Shown: piece by piece, positions 9,012 through 18,050 of the stretch
Position numbering within the stretch: the stretch's first letter is position 1
How the letters are laid out: each line of letters begins with the position of its first letter
Origin: Polaromonas sp.
GTDB lineage: Bacteria; Pseudomonadota; Gammaproteobacteria; Burkholderiales; Burkholderiaceae_C
DNA: 54,964 nucleotides
Direction: 5' to 3'
Assembly: GCA_013824015.1 (NCBI GenBank)
Contig: PNNC01000153.1
Span: 1 to 54,964, forward strand
Position numbers and translations under genes: made by a program
The notes under the pieces: generated by a model
Told to the model about the DNA's origin: nothing
Databases searched by the model: none
Seen by the model: only the letters and a program-made list of their open reading frames with translations

Positions 9012-9803
9012 TCAGATGGCGATGAGCTTGACACCGGCATAGGCCAGCAGCACGGAAAGCAGGGAACGTATCCAGCGGTCGGGCGTGTGTGTCACCAGGC
9101 GTGAACCGAGCCAGATGCCGGGCAGCGAGCCGGCCAGCAACTTGGCCAGCAGCACCCAGTCGACCGAGCCGATCGACGCATGGCCCAGGCCGGCCACCAG
9201 TGTCAGCGGCACCGCATGGGCAATGTCGGCGGCCACGATGCGCGGCAGCGGCAGGGCGGGATACAGCAGCATCAGCACGATCACGCCAATGGCGCCGGCG
9301 CCGACCGAGGTGATGGTGACCAGCGTGCCGATCACCGCGCCAAACAGCACCGGCAGCGCCCAATGCCGGGCCTGGGTGGCGGCGCCGAGGGCGGCCGTAT
9401 CGATATGGCGCGGCGCCGCCTTGCCGTACACCGCCTTGTACAGGGTGGCGGTGGCGGTCAGCAGCAGCGCGATGCCCAGCGTGGTGGTCATCACCGCATG
9501 GGCGGCCGGGCTGGCCGGGCCAAGCCGGTGCAGGGCGTACAGCGTGACCAGCGAGGCCGGGATGCTGCCGGCGGCGGTCTGGCCGACAATTTTCCAGTCC
9601 ACGATGCGCGCGCGCGCCAGGCTGACCGTGCCGCCCATCTTGGTGAAGGCGGCAAACAGCAGGTCGGTGCCTATGGCCAGGTGCGGTTTGATGCCAAAAA
9701 AGAAGATCAGCAGCGGCGTCATCAGCGAGCCGCCGCCGACCCCGGTCAGGCCAACCACCAGGCCCACCGCAAAACCGGCGAAGACAAACGCGAAATCATG
9801 CAT
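9012..9803 (-). CDS. TauE/SafE-family sulfite/organosulfonate transporter
   Basis: Inner-membrane protein of 263 residues with about eight hydrophobic segments and the two-fold internal repeat of the family, each half opening with a glycine-rich loop (GLVVGLTGVGGGSLMTPLL near residue 13; GTLVTITSVGAGAIGVIVL near residue 160). It is the first gene of the minus-strand cys operon. Proteins of this family export or import sulfite, sulfonates or other small anions; here it could relieve sulfite stress or help sulfur uptake. Direction of transport is not visible in the sequence. A promoter and a candidate CysB region lie directly upstream. Confidence 0.88.
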   Translation of the reverse strand: MHDFAFVFAGFAVGLVVGLTGVGGGSLMTPLLIFFFGIKPHLAIGTDLLFAAFTKMGGTVSLARARIVDWKIVGQTAAGSIPASLVTLYALHRLGPASPAAHAVMTTTLGIALLLTATATLYKAVYGKAAPRHIDTAALGAATQARHWALPVLFGAVIGTLVTITSVGAGAIGVIVLMLLYPALPLPRIVAADIAHAVPLTLVAGLGHASIGSVDWVLLAKLLAGSLPGIWLGSRLVTHTPDRWIRSLLSVLLAYAGVKLIAI

Positions 9804-9812
9804 AAGCCGGGG

Positions 9813-9840
9813 ACTTTAGGGCGAGCGCTTATGAAAACAA
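9813..9840 (-). promoter_or_regulatory. Putative promoter of the tauE-cysI-cysHDN operon
   Basis: On the minus strand TTGTTT (9835-9840) and TAAAGT (9813-9818) are separated by 16 bases and end 9 bases before the exporter ATG, leaving room for only a very short leader. The -35 match is weak, as expected for an activator-dependent (CysB-type) promoter. Confidence 0.45.
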
Positions 9841-9851
9841 ACTACAGATTT

Positions 9852-9866
9852 GTTGTTCACTTATGC
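9852..9866 (-). promoter_or_regulatory. Candidate CysB-type activator site, cys operon
   Basis: Reading the minus strand gives GCATAAGTGAACAAC, 12 bases upstream of the putative -35. The same 15-mer with two changes (GCATAAATAAACAAC) lies upstream of the sulfate-transport operon at 27025-27039. Recurrence at the two sulfur operons is the only evidence; assignment to CysB is inferred. Confidence 0.5.
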
Positions 9867-9882
9867 GAATAAGCTTATTCGC
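9865..9882. promoter_or_regulatory. Perfect 18-base palindrome, possible operator
   Basis: GCGAATAAGCTTATTCGC is a perfect inverted repeat in the gap between the exporter gene (-) and the receiver-domain gene (+). It abuts the candidate CysB site and could be a second activator half-site or an operator for the gene to the right. Confidence 0.5.
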
Positions 9883-9978
9883 CTGCATTCATGCCTCGCG
9901 CCCATGGGGCAAGCCCGCTGGGAGCCGGCTCCCAAGCCCCGCATAATTCACGGCAAACAAGTACGGAGCGGTGGGACT

Positions 9979-10764
9979 GTGAAACGGATTGTCGTCAAGT
10001 ATTTCGGGTTCAACGAGGCCGAGCGCCATGCCCTGGACACGCTGTTTCGCCTGTCCGAGTCGGGCGCGACGGTGTATTCGCCGTGGACGCCGGAGGCGCC
10101 CGAAGCGCCCGCGGTGCTGCTGGTCGATGGCGACAGCTGGGAGGCGGTGCTGGAACTGGCCAACCCGGTGCACGACGGCATCCGGCTGGTCTGGGTCGGT
10201 GACGCTGCGCCGGCCGAGGCCTGGCGGGTGTTTGCGGCGCCGGTCAAATGGTCGGCCGTGATCGAAGCGCTGGACGCGGAGTTTTCCCCGCCGCGTAGCC
10301 AGACCCTCTCGCTGGACCTCGATCTGGCGCACGATCAGGACATGGACGTGCATCTGGACGGCGATGACGACACCGCCCCCATGGCGCTGGATGGGGCGCC
10401 AGCACCCACGCGGCGCGTGCTGGTGGTGGACAGCGGGCGCGATGCGCGGCTGTACCTGCGCGCCAAACTGGCCAGCGCCGGCCTCTACGAGGTCGATGAG
10501 GCCGTCAGCGGCGCCGACGCGCTGGCCCTGCTGGGCCGCAACAGCTACCACCTGGTCACGGTCGATCTGGGCCTGACCGACATGGACGGCTGGCAACTGG
10601 TCAAGGCGGTGGACAGCACCCGGCCCGCGATTGCCCACCTGTTCATCACCGGCACCGAGCCGGCCTGGCGGCGCGGCCTGCAAGCCCGGTTTTCCGGCGC
10701 GCAGGTCTACCTGCCGAAGCCGCTCGATCCTGAAAAACTCAGGATTTTGCTACAAAATCTATAG
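9979..10764 (+). CDS. Receiver-domain protein with unrecognised N-terminal domain
   Basis: A 261-residue soluble protein. Residues 146-260 form a CheY-like receiver: VLVVDSG (Asp151), phospho-acceptor Asp196 in VTVDLGLTDMDGW, Thr224 in FITGT and Lys247 in LPKPLD. The usual acidic pair at the first strand is reduced to one Asp. Residues 1-105 (AVLLVDGDSWEAV...LVWVGD...KWSAVIEAL) look like a degenerate receiver fold but I cannot name a family; an acidic linker (residues 110-132) joins the two. No DNA-binding or enzymatic output domain is present. GTG at 9979 is used because the longer frame contains unlikely residues. The stop codon lies inside a dispersed repeat. No partner kinase is adjacent. 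Confidence 0.78.
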   Translation: MKRIVVKYFGFNEAERHALDTLFRLSESGATVYSPWTPEAPEAPAVLLVDGDSWEAVLELANPVHDGIRLVWVGDAAPAEAWRVFAAPVKWSAVIEALDAEFSPPRSQTLSLDLDLAHDQDMDVHLDGDDDTAPMALDGAPAPTRRVLVVDSGRDARLYLRAKLASAGLYEVDEAVSGADALALLGRNSYHLVTVDLGLTDMDGWQLVKAVDSTRPAIAHLFITGTEPAWRRGLQARFSGAQVYLPKPLDPEKLRILLQNL

Positions 10765-10811
10765 CTGTCAGCCCTTGTCCGACATGGGCTGAGCCCGAAA
10801 AAGACTGCAAT
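10745..10811 (+). repeat. Dispersed palindromic repeat, copy E (contributes a stop codon)
   Basis: Contains CTATAGCTG, then CAGCCCTTGTCC and CATGGGCTGAGCCC, matching the consensus of the other copies. It overlaps the last codons of the receiver-domain gene, and the TAG stop is formed by the repeat's own CTATAG. Confidence 0.75.
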
Positions 10812-10818
10812 CAGGTGG

Positions 10819-12678
10819 TCAGCGCAGAAAGCGGGCGGGCGACAGCGCCTGCGCCAGCCGCTGTTCGACCGGCAGCGGTTCGCCGTGAAGCTTTGCTGCC
10901 AGCAGTTCGCCGCTGAGGACCGCAAAGCTGAGCCCGCGCGAACCCATGGCGGTGCTGAGCCAGAGTCCCGCCTGGTTGGCGGCGGCCACCGCGCCCACCA
11001 GCGGAAGGCGATCCGGCGAGGCGCAGCGCACCCCGGCCCAGGCCCGTGCCGAGCCGTTGTCAAAGACCGGCGCCAGCGCGCTTGCCGTGGCCGGCAGCAA
11101 GGCCTGCAGGCGCTCCAGATTGGCGGACTGGTCGGCCGGCCGGAGTTCGGTGCCGTCCTGGTCGCGCTGGAAACTGGCGCCCGCCAGCCAGGCCAGGCCG
11201 TCCTGCAGCGGCACGGCCGGAATGAAGCTGCCGCTGCCGTTGACCACAAACGGCGGAAGAGATGGCGTGCCCGGCAGGTCGGCGTGCAGGCCCCAGGACA
11301 TCTGCCCGCGGATCGCCTGCAAGGGCAGGCCGCCCTCGACCAGCAGGCGGCTGGCGTGGCCCGCGGCCAGCACCACGATCTCGGCCTGCGCCAGCAACTG
11401 GTCCTGCGCATCCAGCACCTGCCAGTGGCCGGTGTCCCGGTGGCGCCGTAATTGCGCGGCGTGGGTGTTGCCGCGCCAGCTGATGCCCGGCTGTGCCAGC
11501 AGCGCCTCGACCAGGCGCGCCGGCTTGATCCAGCCGGCGCGCTGGTGCCAGCAGGCCGGGCCGGCGTCGCTGCCGAGTCCGGCCGCAGCCGCTTGCGCGG
11601 CATCGGCGATCTCACTCCAGTCCCGCCCGGCCTCGGGCCAGTCCGCGGCCAGGCCGGCGCTGCTGTCCAGCCGCCGCTCGAGCACACCGCAGGCCTGCCA
11701 GTCGCTGCCCGGCTGCAGCAGGTCTTGCGCCTGCTGCCAGGTGGCGCGCACACCGCAACGCGTCAGGCGCGACAGCAGGCTGTCGTCGGGCGAGACATGC
11801 GGCACCAGCACGCCGGTCGGCAGTCCCGAGGCGCCGCCAGCGGGCGCCGGGTGGCGGTCCAGCACCTCGACCTGCCAGCCACGCCGCGCCAGGCTGGCGG
11901 CCGCGGCCGCGCCGGCCAGGCCCCCGCCTATCACCACGCAGCGGGTCGGTGAAACCGTGCCGGCGGACAAGGTCTTGCGCGGCTCCCAGCGCGGGTCAAA
12001 CACACCCTGCAGGTTGTCGCGTTTGGGTGGCAGGCCCGGTGTCTTGCGCACCACAAAGCCGCACTGCGTCAAGCCGTCGAGCACGCTACGCGCGATGGTC
12101 CAGCTCGCGATGCGGGTGCCGCGGCGGCAGCAACGCGCCACCGCCTTGAGGGTGTGGAGGTCCCAGATGTCCGGGTTTTTGGCGGGGCTGAAGCCGTCGA
12201 GGTAGACCGAGTCGGCCTCGAACTGCTGCTCGCGCAGCACGGCCCGGGTGTCACCGATACACAGGCTCAGCAACACCCGGCCTTCTTCAAACACCAGCCG
12301 GTGCAGGCCCGGCAGCAGGCCCCAGCACTGCGCCTGCAGTTGCTGCGCCAGAGGCATCAGTTCGGGGTGGGCGGACGCGGCGCGCAGCATGTCGGCGGCG
12401 CTGGCCGGAAAGGCTTCGGTGGCAACAAAGTGCAGCAGGCGGGGGCGCGCCGGGTCGGCCTGCCAGGCCTGCCAGGTCACCAGAAAATTCAGGCCCAGGC
12501 CGAAGCCGGTCTCCAGGATGCGCCACTGCGGCTGCTGCGCCCAGGCCCCGGGCAGGCCACAACCGCGCAGAAACACCTCACGCGATTGCGCCAGCCCGCC
12601 CAGTTCGCTGCGGTAACGGTCGCCGAAGCGCGGGCTGTAGGGCGTGCCGTCGGCCAGCCACTCGATCAACTCAGGCAT
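10819..12678 (-). CDS. mnmC: Bifunctional tRNA 5-methylaminomethyl-2-thiouridine biosynthesis protein MnmC
   Basis: Completes the mnm5s2U modification of tRNA wobble uridines. The N-terminal methyltransferase domain (about residues 1-235) has ETGFGLGLNFL and YLDGFSPAKNPDIW; the C-terminal FAD-dependent oxidase begins with VIGGGLAGAAAAASLARRG and ends with GSRGLSFAVLSGELLAAKL. Total length is about 619 residues, normal for the fused enzyme. ATG at 12678 places MPELIEWLADGTPYSPRFGD at the start, as in homologues; an ATG 15 bases upstream is also possible. It stands alone on the minus strand. Confidence 0.94.
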   Translation of the reverse strand: MPELIEWLADGTPYSPRFGDRYRSELGGLAQSREVFLRGCGLPGAWAQQPQWRILETGFGLGLNFLVTWQAWQADPARPRLLHFVATEAFPASAADMLRAASAHPELMPLAQQLQAQCWGLLPGLHRLVFEEGRVLLSLCIGDTRAVLREQQFEADSVYLDGFSPAKNPDIWDLHTLKAVARCCRRGTRIASWTIARSVLDGLTQCGFVVRKTPGLPPKRDNLQGVFDPRWEPRKTLSAGTVSPTRCVVIGGGLAGAAAAASLARRGWQVEVLDRHPAPAGGASGLPTGVLVPHVSPDDSLLSRLTRCGVRATWQQAQDLLQPGSDWQACGVLERRLDSSAGLAADWPEAGRDWSEIADAAQAAAAGLGSDAGPACWHQRAGWIKPARLVEALLAQPGISWRGNTHAAQLRRHRDTGHWQVLDAQDQLLAQAEIVVLAAGHASRLLVEGGLPLQAIRGQMSWGLHADLPGTPSLPPFVVNGSGSFIPAVPLQDGLAWLAGASFQRDQDGTELRPADQSANLERLQALLPATASALAPVFDNGSARAWAGVRCASPDRLPLVGAVAAANQAGLWLSTAMGSRGLSFAVLSGELLAAKLHGEPLPVEQRLAQALSPARFLR

Positions 12679-12765
12679 GTATTGCCACGCCAAAGATCCC
12701 GGCGCCCCTCATCTTGTGAAAGGGGCAGCGCACCGAAGGCTCGCGAAGCGACAAGCGTGGGGGCT

Positions 12766-13038
12766 CTAAGCTGCTGGTGGGATGTAGCCCTGGACCTTGT
12801 CGGCGCCGGTGCCGAAGAAGTGGTTTTCCATCTGCCGGGCCAGGTACTGGCGGGCCCGTGCGTCGGCCAGGTTCAGGCGGTTTTCATTGACCAGCATGGT
12901 CTGCTGCTTCATCCATTCGGCCCAGGCTTCCTTGCTGACTTCTTCCCACAGGCGCTTGCCCAGCGGGCCAGGGTAGGGCGGGAAATCCAGGCCCTCGGCT
13001 TCGCGGCCCAGTTTGATGCAGTTGACGGTGCGTGCCAT
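12766..13038 (-). CDS. yggX: Fe(2+)-trafficking / oxidative-damage protection protein YggX
   Basis: A 90-residue cytosolic protein matching the whole YggX family: [20 protein letters not shown] at the start with conserved Cys7, [20 protein letters not shown] in the middle and [14 protein letters not shown] near the end. YggX is reported to protect iron-sulfur clusters from oxidants and to take part in iron transfer. ATG at 13038 is the family start; the open frame continues far upstream only because it runs antisense through the neighbouring sulfate-binding protein gene. It is divergent from that gene, 138 bases apart. Confidence 0.95.
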   Translation of the reverse strand: MARTVNCIKLGREAEGLDFPPYPGPLGKRLWEEVSKEAWAEWMKQQTMLVNENRLNLADARARQYLARQMENHFFGTGADKVQGYIPPAA

Positions 13039-13176
13039 GGAGATGTCTTTCGTGGGATGGTTATAGATGTGTTGGGTATTAAGAACTGAATTTTTATTCG
13101 TTCCTGTTTTGTGACGGCGCTTCCAGAATCCAGTTTCTCTTAATCGCATGCAAATGCACTGGACTGAAAGCTGACC

Positions 13177-14217
13177 ATGACCACACGCCGCCATTTTATG
13201 AATGTTTCCACCCGCCTGGCAGTAGCCGTTGCGCTGGCAGGGTCGGCCGCCGCCGCGCTGGCCCAAACGCCGGCGGCCAAACCGCCGGTGACCCTGCTCA
13301 ATGTGTCCTACGACCCGACGCGCGAACTCTATGTGGAGTTCAACGCCGCTTTTGCGAAACACTGGAAGGCCAAGGCTAACCAGGACGTGACCATCAAGCA
13401 GTCGCACGGCGGCTCCGGCAAGCAGGCGCGCTCCATCATCGACGGGCTGGACGCCGACGTGGCCACGCTGGCGCTGGCCGGCGACACCGACGCGCTGGTC
13501 AAAAATGGCGGCTGGCTGGCGGCCGACTGGCAGAAGAAGCTGCCGCACAACGCCTCGCCCTACACCTCGACCATTGTGCTGGTGGTGCGCCAGGGCAACC
13601 CCAAGGGCATCAAGGACTGGGACGACCTGATCAAGCCCGGCGTCAGTGTCATCACGCCCAATCCCAAAACCTCCGGCGGCGCGCGCTGGAATTACCTCGC
13701 CGCCTGGGAGTTTGCCAAACGCAAGTACGGCAGTGACGCCAAGGCCAAAGAGTTTGTCGCCAGGCTGTACGCCAACGTGCCGGTGCTGGACACCGGTGCC
13801 CGCGGCTCGTCCATCACGTTTGCGCAGCGCAACCAGGGCGATGTGTTCATTTCCTGGGAAAACGAGGCCTGGCTGATCGAAAAGGAATTCGGCAGCAAGG
13901 TCGATGTGGTTTACCCCTCGCTGTCCATCCTGGCCGAACCGGCAGTGGCTGTCGTGGATAAAAACGTCGACCGGAAGGGCACACGCGCCGTCGCCGAGGA
14001 ATACCTGAAGTTCCTCTACTCGGAGGAAGGCCAGGACATCGCCGGCAAGAATTTCTACCGGCCGGCCGTGTCGCAAAAGGCCATCGCCAAATACGCCAAG
14101 CAGTTTCCCAAACTGAATTTGTTCAGCATCGACCAGGCCTTCGGCGGCTGGGCCAAGGCGGACAAGGAGCACTTTGTCGATGGCGGCAGCTTTGACCAGA
14201 TCTATCTGCGCAAGTGA
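13177..14217 (+). CDS. sbp: Sulfate ABC transporter substrate-binding protein (stand-alone paralog)
   Basis: Periplasmic sulfate (or thiosulfate) receptor of 346 residues. A signal peptide spans about residues 1-29 (basic start, hydrophobic core, cleavage after ALA). Mature motifs are [56 protein letters not shown] and [18 protein letters not shown] (the last in part). No permease or ATPase gene accompanies it, so it may feed the CysTWA transporter encoded at 28741-31630, which has its own receptor. ATG at 13177 has GAAAG nearby; an internal ATG at 13198 would still leave a signal peptide. TTATTCGTT 75 bases upstream is shared with the other sulfate operon. Confidence 0.93.
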   Translation: MTTRRHFMNVSTRLAVAVALAGSAAAALAQTPAAKPPVTLLNVSYDPTRELYVEFNAAFAKHWKAKANQDVTIKQSHGGSGKQARSIIDGLDADVATLALAGDTDALVKNGGWLAADWQKKLPHNASPYTSTIVLVVRQGNPKGIKDWDDLIKPGVSVITPNPKTSGGARWNYLAAWEFAKRKYGSDAKAKEFVARLYANVPVLDTGARGSSITFAQRNQGDVFISWENEAWLIEKEFGSKVDVVYPSLSILAEPAVAVVDKNVDRKGTRAVAEEYLKFLYSEEGQDIAGKNFYRPAVSQKAIAKYAKQFPKLNLFSIDQAFGGWAKADKEHFVDGGSFDQIYLRK

Positions 14218-14241
14218 TCAGCGGCCTGCGGCAGCCGCGCC

Positions 14242-16905
14242 TCACCCGAGCTGCGGCCGCAGGTAAGGCGCGGTCCGGCTGTTGGTGCTCTTGCAGATCT
14301 CTGCGGGCGTTCCGGCAGCCACAATCCGGCCGCCGTGTTCGCCCGCGCCGGGCCCCACATCGATGACCCAGTCGCTGGCGGCGACCACACGCATGTCGTG
14401 CTCGACCACGATCACGCTGTTGCCGGCATCGACCAGGCCCTGCAGCTGTGCCATCAGCCGGTCCACATCGGCCGGGTGCAGGCCGGTGGTGGGTTCGTCC
14501 AGCACGTACAGGGTATCGCCGCGCTGCGGGCGTTGAAGTTCGGTCGCCAGCTTGATGCGCTGGGCCTCGCCGCCGGACAGCTCGGTGGCCGGCTGACCCA
14601 GCCGCAAATAACCGAGGCCGATGTCGCGCAGCAGCGCCAGCGGCTTGAAAATGGCCGGCTCACTGGCGAAAAAGTCACAGGCCTGCTCGACCGTCATGCC
14701 GAGCACGTCGGCAATGGTTTTGTCCTGCCAGGTGATTTTTAATGTTGCCTCGTTGTAGCGTGCGCCGTGACAGCTGGGGCAGGGCGCATAGACGCTGGGC
14801 AAAAACAGCAGCTCGACGCTGACAAAACCCTCGCCCTCGCAGGTGTCGCAGCGCCCCTTGGCGACGTTGAAGGAAAAACGCCCGGCGTCGTAGCGTTTGG
14901 CCTTGGCCGCGCGGGTGGCAGCAAACAGTTTGCGCACATGGTCGAACAGGCCGGTGTAGGTGGCGAGGTTGGATCGCGGCGTGCGGCCTATCGGTTTCTG
15001 GTCGACACGCACCAGCCGCCGCAGGCCGTCCATGCCGCCGGCGATGTGGCCGCCGGTGGGCGCGGCCACCCGGGGTTCGCCGTCCACCTCACCCTGCTCT
15101 GGTTCGTCCGGCTCATGGCCCATGTGGCCACCCACCAGTTCGACCAGGGCCTGGCTGACCAGGCTGGACTTGCCGGAGCCCGAGACACCTGTCACCGTCG
15201 TGAACACACCCAGCGGGAATGCCACGTCCACGCCGTGTATGTTGTTGCGCCGGACAGCCTGCAGTTTCAGCCAGGCCGTGGGCTGGCGCGCGTGGCGCGG
15301 CAGCGGCAAGTGTGAGCCGAACAGGTAAGGCGCAGTGCGGGATTCCCTGACCGCTTCCAGCCCCGCGGGCGGCCCGCTGTAGAGCACCTGGCCGCCGCGT
15401 TCGCCGGCGTCGGGCCCCACATCGACGATCCAGTCGGCGCGCCGCATCATGTCCAGGTCGTGCTCGACCACAAACATCGAGTTGCCGGATTGCCTGAGCT
15501 GATCCAGCGCCCGCAGCAGCGCCTCGCTGTCGGCCGGGTGCAGTCCCGCCGAGGGTTCGTCCATCACATAGACCACACCAAACAGATTCGACCGGATCTG
15601 CGTGGCCAGCCGCAGCCGCTGCAACTCGCCGGACGACAGGGTCGGTGTGCTGCGCTCCAGCGCGAGGTAACCCAGGCCGAGGTCCTGCAGCGTGGTGATG
15701 CGTACCAGCAGGTCCTGCGCGATGCGCTGGGCCGCGATGCGTTTTTCTTCGGACAGGTTGGGTGTGCGCCGCACATCGGGCGCCGCGTCATGGGCGCCGC
15801 CGCCGGCCGCCACGCGTCGCGCCGTGGCCGCGCCGGCCTTTTTGCGGCTCAGGATGGCGCTGTCCGGTGCCGGCCCGAACTCGCCGCGCGCCACCGGCGC
15901 CAGCAGCTCGGCCAGGCGGTCCAGCGGCATCTGCGACAGGGTACCGATGTCCACGCCGGCGAAAGTGACTGACAGCGCCTCGCGCTTGAGACGCCGGCCA
16001 TCGCACACCGGGCAGAGGCTGCCAGCCATGAACCGCGCCACGCGTTTTTTCATCAGGGCGCTTTGCGTGGTCGCGAAGGTGTGCAGCACGTACTTGCGCG
16101 CGCCGGTGAAGGTACCCTGGTAACTCGGCTCGGTTTTGCGGCGCAGCGCGGCGCGTGTTTCCGCAGGCGTGAAGCCGGCGTACACCGGCACCGTCGGCTG
16201 TTCCTCGGTGAAGAGGATCCAGTCGCGGTCCTTTTTGGGCAGGTCGCGCCAGGGGATGTCCACGTCGTAGCCCAGCGTGACCAGGATATCGCGCAGGTTC
16301 TGCCCGTGCCAGGCGGGTGGCCAGGCGGCGACCGCACGCTCGCGGATGCTCAGGGAGTCATCCGGCACCATCAGCTTTTCGGTGACCTCGAAGACATGAC
16401 CGAGACCGTGGCAGCGCGGACAGGCGCCCTGCGGTGTGTTCGGCGAGAAATCTTCCGCATACAGCATGGGCTGGCGTGGCGGATAGCTGCCAGCGCGTGA
16501 ATACAACATGCGCACAAAACTCGACAGCGTGGTGACGCTGCCGACCGAGGAGCGGGTGCTCGGTGTGCCGCGCTGCTGTTGCAGCGCCACCGCGGGCGGC
16601 AAGCCTTCAATCGAGTCCACATCGGGCACACCGACCTGGTCGATGAGACGGCGTGCATAGGGCGCGACCGACTCGAAATAGCGCCGCTGGGCCTCGGCGT
16701 ACAGGGTGCCGAAAGCCAGCGAGGACTTGCCGGACCCAGAGACCCCGGAAAACACCACCAGCGCGTCGCGCGGGATGTCCAGATCCACGTTCTGGAGATT
16801 GTGTTCACGCGCGCCGCGCACCTGCACGAAGCGGCTGCGTTCCGGGCGCGCTGCAGCGGCGGGCGTGCGCGGTCGGGGGGAGCGGGGCATCTGGATCCGT
16901 TTCAC
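14242..16905 (-). CDS. UvrA-family ATPase, class II (UvrA2-like)
   Basis: An ABC-type tandem ATPase of 887 residues related to excinuclease subunit UvrA. Walker A is SGVSGSGKSS (residues 53-62) in the first half and TGVSGSGKSS in the second. Two LSGGE/LSSGE signatures, CPRCHGLGHV, and the zinc-finger pairs CDTCEGEGFV and CPSCHGARYN are visible. It is shorter than canonical UvrA (about 940-1000) and lacks a clear UvrB-binding domain, which fits the UvrA2 group linked to DNA-damage or drug tolerance; a house-keeping uvrA is expected elsewhere. GTG at 16905 overlaps the stop of the upstream membrane-protein gene by 4 bases; ATG at 16890 is an alternative. Confidence 0.85.
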   Translation of the reverse strand: MKRIQMPRSPRPRTPAAAARPERSRFVQVRGAREHNLQNVDLDIPRDALVVFSGVSGSGKSSLAFGTLYAEAQRRYFESVAPYARRLIDQVGVPDVDSIEGLPPAVALQQQRGTPSTRSSVGSVTTLSSFVRMLYSRAGSYPPRQPMLYAEDFSPNTPQGACPRCHGLGHVFEVTEKLMVPDDSLSIRERAVAAWPPAWHGQNLRDILVTLGYDVDIPWRDLPKKDRDWILFTEEQPTVPVYAGFTPAETRAALRRKTEPSYQGTFTGARKYVLHTFATTQSALMKKRVARFMAGSLCPVCDGRRLKREALSVTFAGVDIGTLSQMPLDRLAELLAPVARGEFGPAPDSAILSRKKAGAATARRVAAGGGAHDAAPDVRRTPNLSEEKRIAAQRIAQDLLVRITTLQDLGLGYLALERSTPTLSSGELQRLRLATQIRSNLFGVVYVMDEPSAGLHPADSEALLRALDQLRQSGNSMFVVEHDLDMMRRADWIVDVGPDAGERGGQVLYSGPPAGLEAVRESRTAPYLFGSHLPLPRHARQPTAWLKLQAVRRNNIHGVDVAFPLGVFTTVTGVSGSGKSSLVSQALVELVGGHMGHEPDEPEQGEVDGEPRVAAPTGGHIAGGMDGLRRLVRVDQKPIGRTPRSNLATYTGLFDHVRKLFAATRAAKAKRYDAGRFSFNVAKGRCDTCEGEGFVSVELLFLPSVYAPCPSCHGARYNEATLKITWQDKTIADVLGMTVEQACDFFASEPAIFKPLALLRDIGLGYLRLGQPATELSGGEAQRIKLATELQRPQRGDTLYVLDEPTTGLHPADVDRLMAQLQGLVDAGNSVIVVEHDMRVVAASDWVIDVGPGAGEHGGRIVAAGTPAEICKSTNSRTAPYLRPQLG

Positions 16906-18050
16906 GGGCGGCTGGGTGGTCGCGGCCCGGCGCGGCGCTTGTTCAGCAGCAGGGACAGCAGCACCAGGCCGCCGGAGACCGCAGCGTAAACCGCGGCACG
17001 TTGGCCCAGGGTGGGCGCTGCCGCGCGGCGGCGAACCGGCAAGGCGGGGCCGGAAGCCGGAACCGCCGGAATGGCCTTGCCGGCCGACTCGGTGCGGCGC
17101 GGGGCGTCGACTGCGGGTGCGAGCACACTGCCCTCGGCAGCGGGCCGTGCCCCCGCTTCAGCAAGGGCGGCGGCATGGGCTTCGGCCTTGGTGTCGGCCT
17201 GGCCGCGCAGGGAACCATGTTCGTGGGCAAACACCCAGGTGAATTCCGCCCCGAGCAGGAAAATCTGCGCCGAGTAATAGACCCAGACCAGCAGCACCAC
17301 CAGTGAACCGGCCGCCGCAAACGAGGAGGTCACGCTGCTTTTGCCGATGTACAGGCCGATCAGCGCCTTGCCGATCTCGAACAGCACCGCGGTGACGGCC
17401 GCGCCGACCCAGACATCGCGCCAGCTGACACGGGCTTGCGGCATCAGCTTGAAAATCATCGCGAACAGCAGGCTGGAGATGCCCAGCGAAATCGCCGTGT
17501 TGACGATTTGCAGCACCACCTCCCAGCCCGGAAACAGGCCATTGGCCCAGCCGCCCAAGGCCGCCACGGCGGCACTGAACACGAGCGACACCGACAGCAG
17601 AAAACCCAGCCCGAGGATGAAGCCCAGCGACAGCAGGCGGGCGCGCAGCGTGGCCCAGATGCCGGAGGCCTTTTGCGAGGGCGGCACGTCCCAGACCCGG
17701 TCCAGCGCGCTTTGCAGCTCGGCAAACACCGTGGTCGCGCCGACCAGCAGCACCCCCACGCTGATCAGGGTGGCAAGCACGCCTTTGGCGGGTTTGTTGG
17801 CGCTTTCGATCAGGGCCTGCACACCGATGGCGCCGTCCTGGCCGATCAGGCCGGTCAGTTGGGCGACGATCTCCCCCTGCACGGCGTCGCGGCCCCAGAC
17901 CAGGCCCGCCACCGCAATCACGATGATCAGCAGCGGCGCGATCGAAAACACCGTGTAGTAGGAAATCGCGGCCCCCATGCTGGGCGCGTAGTCGTCGATC
18001 CAGGCAGTGACGGATTGCCGGGCGAGGCGGTAAAAAAGCTTGAAATGCAC
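16902..18050 (-). CDS. YihY/BrkB-family inner-membrane protein
   Basis: About 382 residues with six predicted transmembrane segments, starting after SVTAWIDDYAPSMGAAISYYTVFS, the family signature. Other matches are ARLLSLGFILGLGFLLSVS and FAAAGSLVVLLVWVYYSAQ followed by FLLGAEFTWVFA. The C-terminal 110 residues are Ala/Pro/Arg-rich and end in a further hydrophobic stretch, longer than in many homologues. The name ribonuclease BN is historical; function is unknown. GTG at 18050 (HFKLFYRLARQS follows) is chosen because upstream in-frame sequence to 18386 is unlike the family and includes a dispersed repeat. Its stop overlaps the UvrA2 start, so the two are cotranscribed. Confidence 0.85.
   Translation of the reverse strand: MHFKLFYRLARQSVTAWIDDYAPSMGAAISYYTVFSIAPLLIIVIAVAGLVWGRDAVQGEIVAQLTGLIGQDGAIGVQALIESANKPAKGVLATLISVGVLLVGATTVFAELQSALDRVWDVPPSQKASGIWATLRARLLSLGFILGLGFLLSVSLVFSAAVAALGGWANGLFPGWEVVLQIVNTAISLGISSLLFAMIFKLMPQARVSWRDVWVGAAVTAVLFEIGKALIGLYIGKSSVTSSFAAAGSLVVLLVWVYYSAQIFLLGAEFTWVFAHEHGSLRGQADTKAEAHAAALAEAGARPAAEGSVLAPAVDAPRRTESAGKAIPAVPASGPALPVRRRAAAPTLGQRAAVYAAVSGGLVLLSLLLNKRRAGPRPPSRP

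Noticed and set aside
12703..12726. Terminator hairpin after yggX (GCCCCT ... AGGGGC)
   Set aside because: Six-base stem, 10-base loop and no T run on the minus strand, so it is too weak to call.
12766..14172. A 468-codon minus-strand frame joining YggX to upstream sequence
   Set aside because: Only the last 90 residues are YggX; the rest is antisense to the sbp gene and the family start is the ATG at 13038.
14242..16905. House-keeping uvrA
   Set aside because: The product is shorter than canonical UvrA and lacks a recognisable UvrB-binding domain; UvrA2 is the better label.
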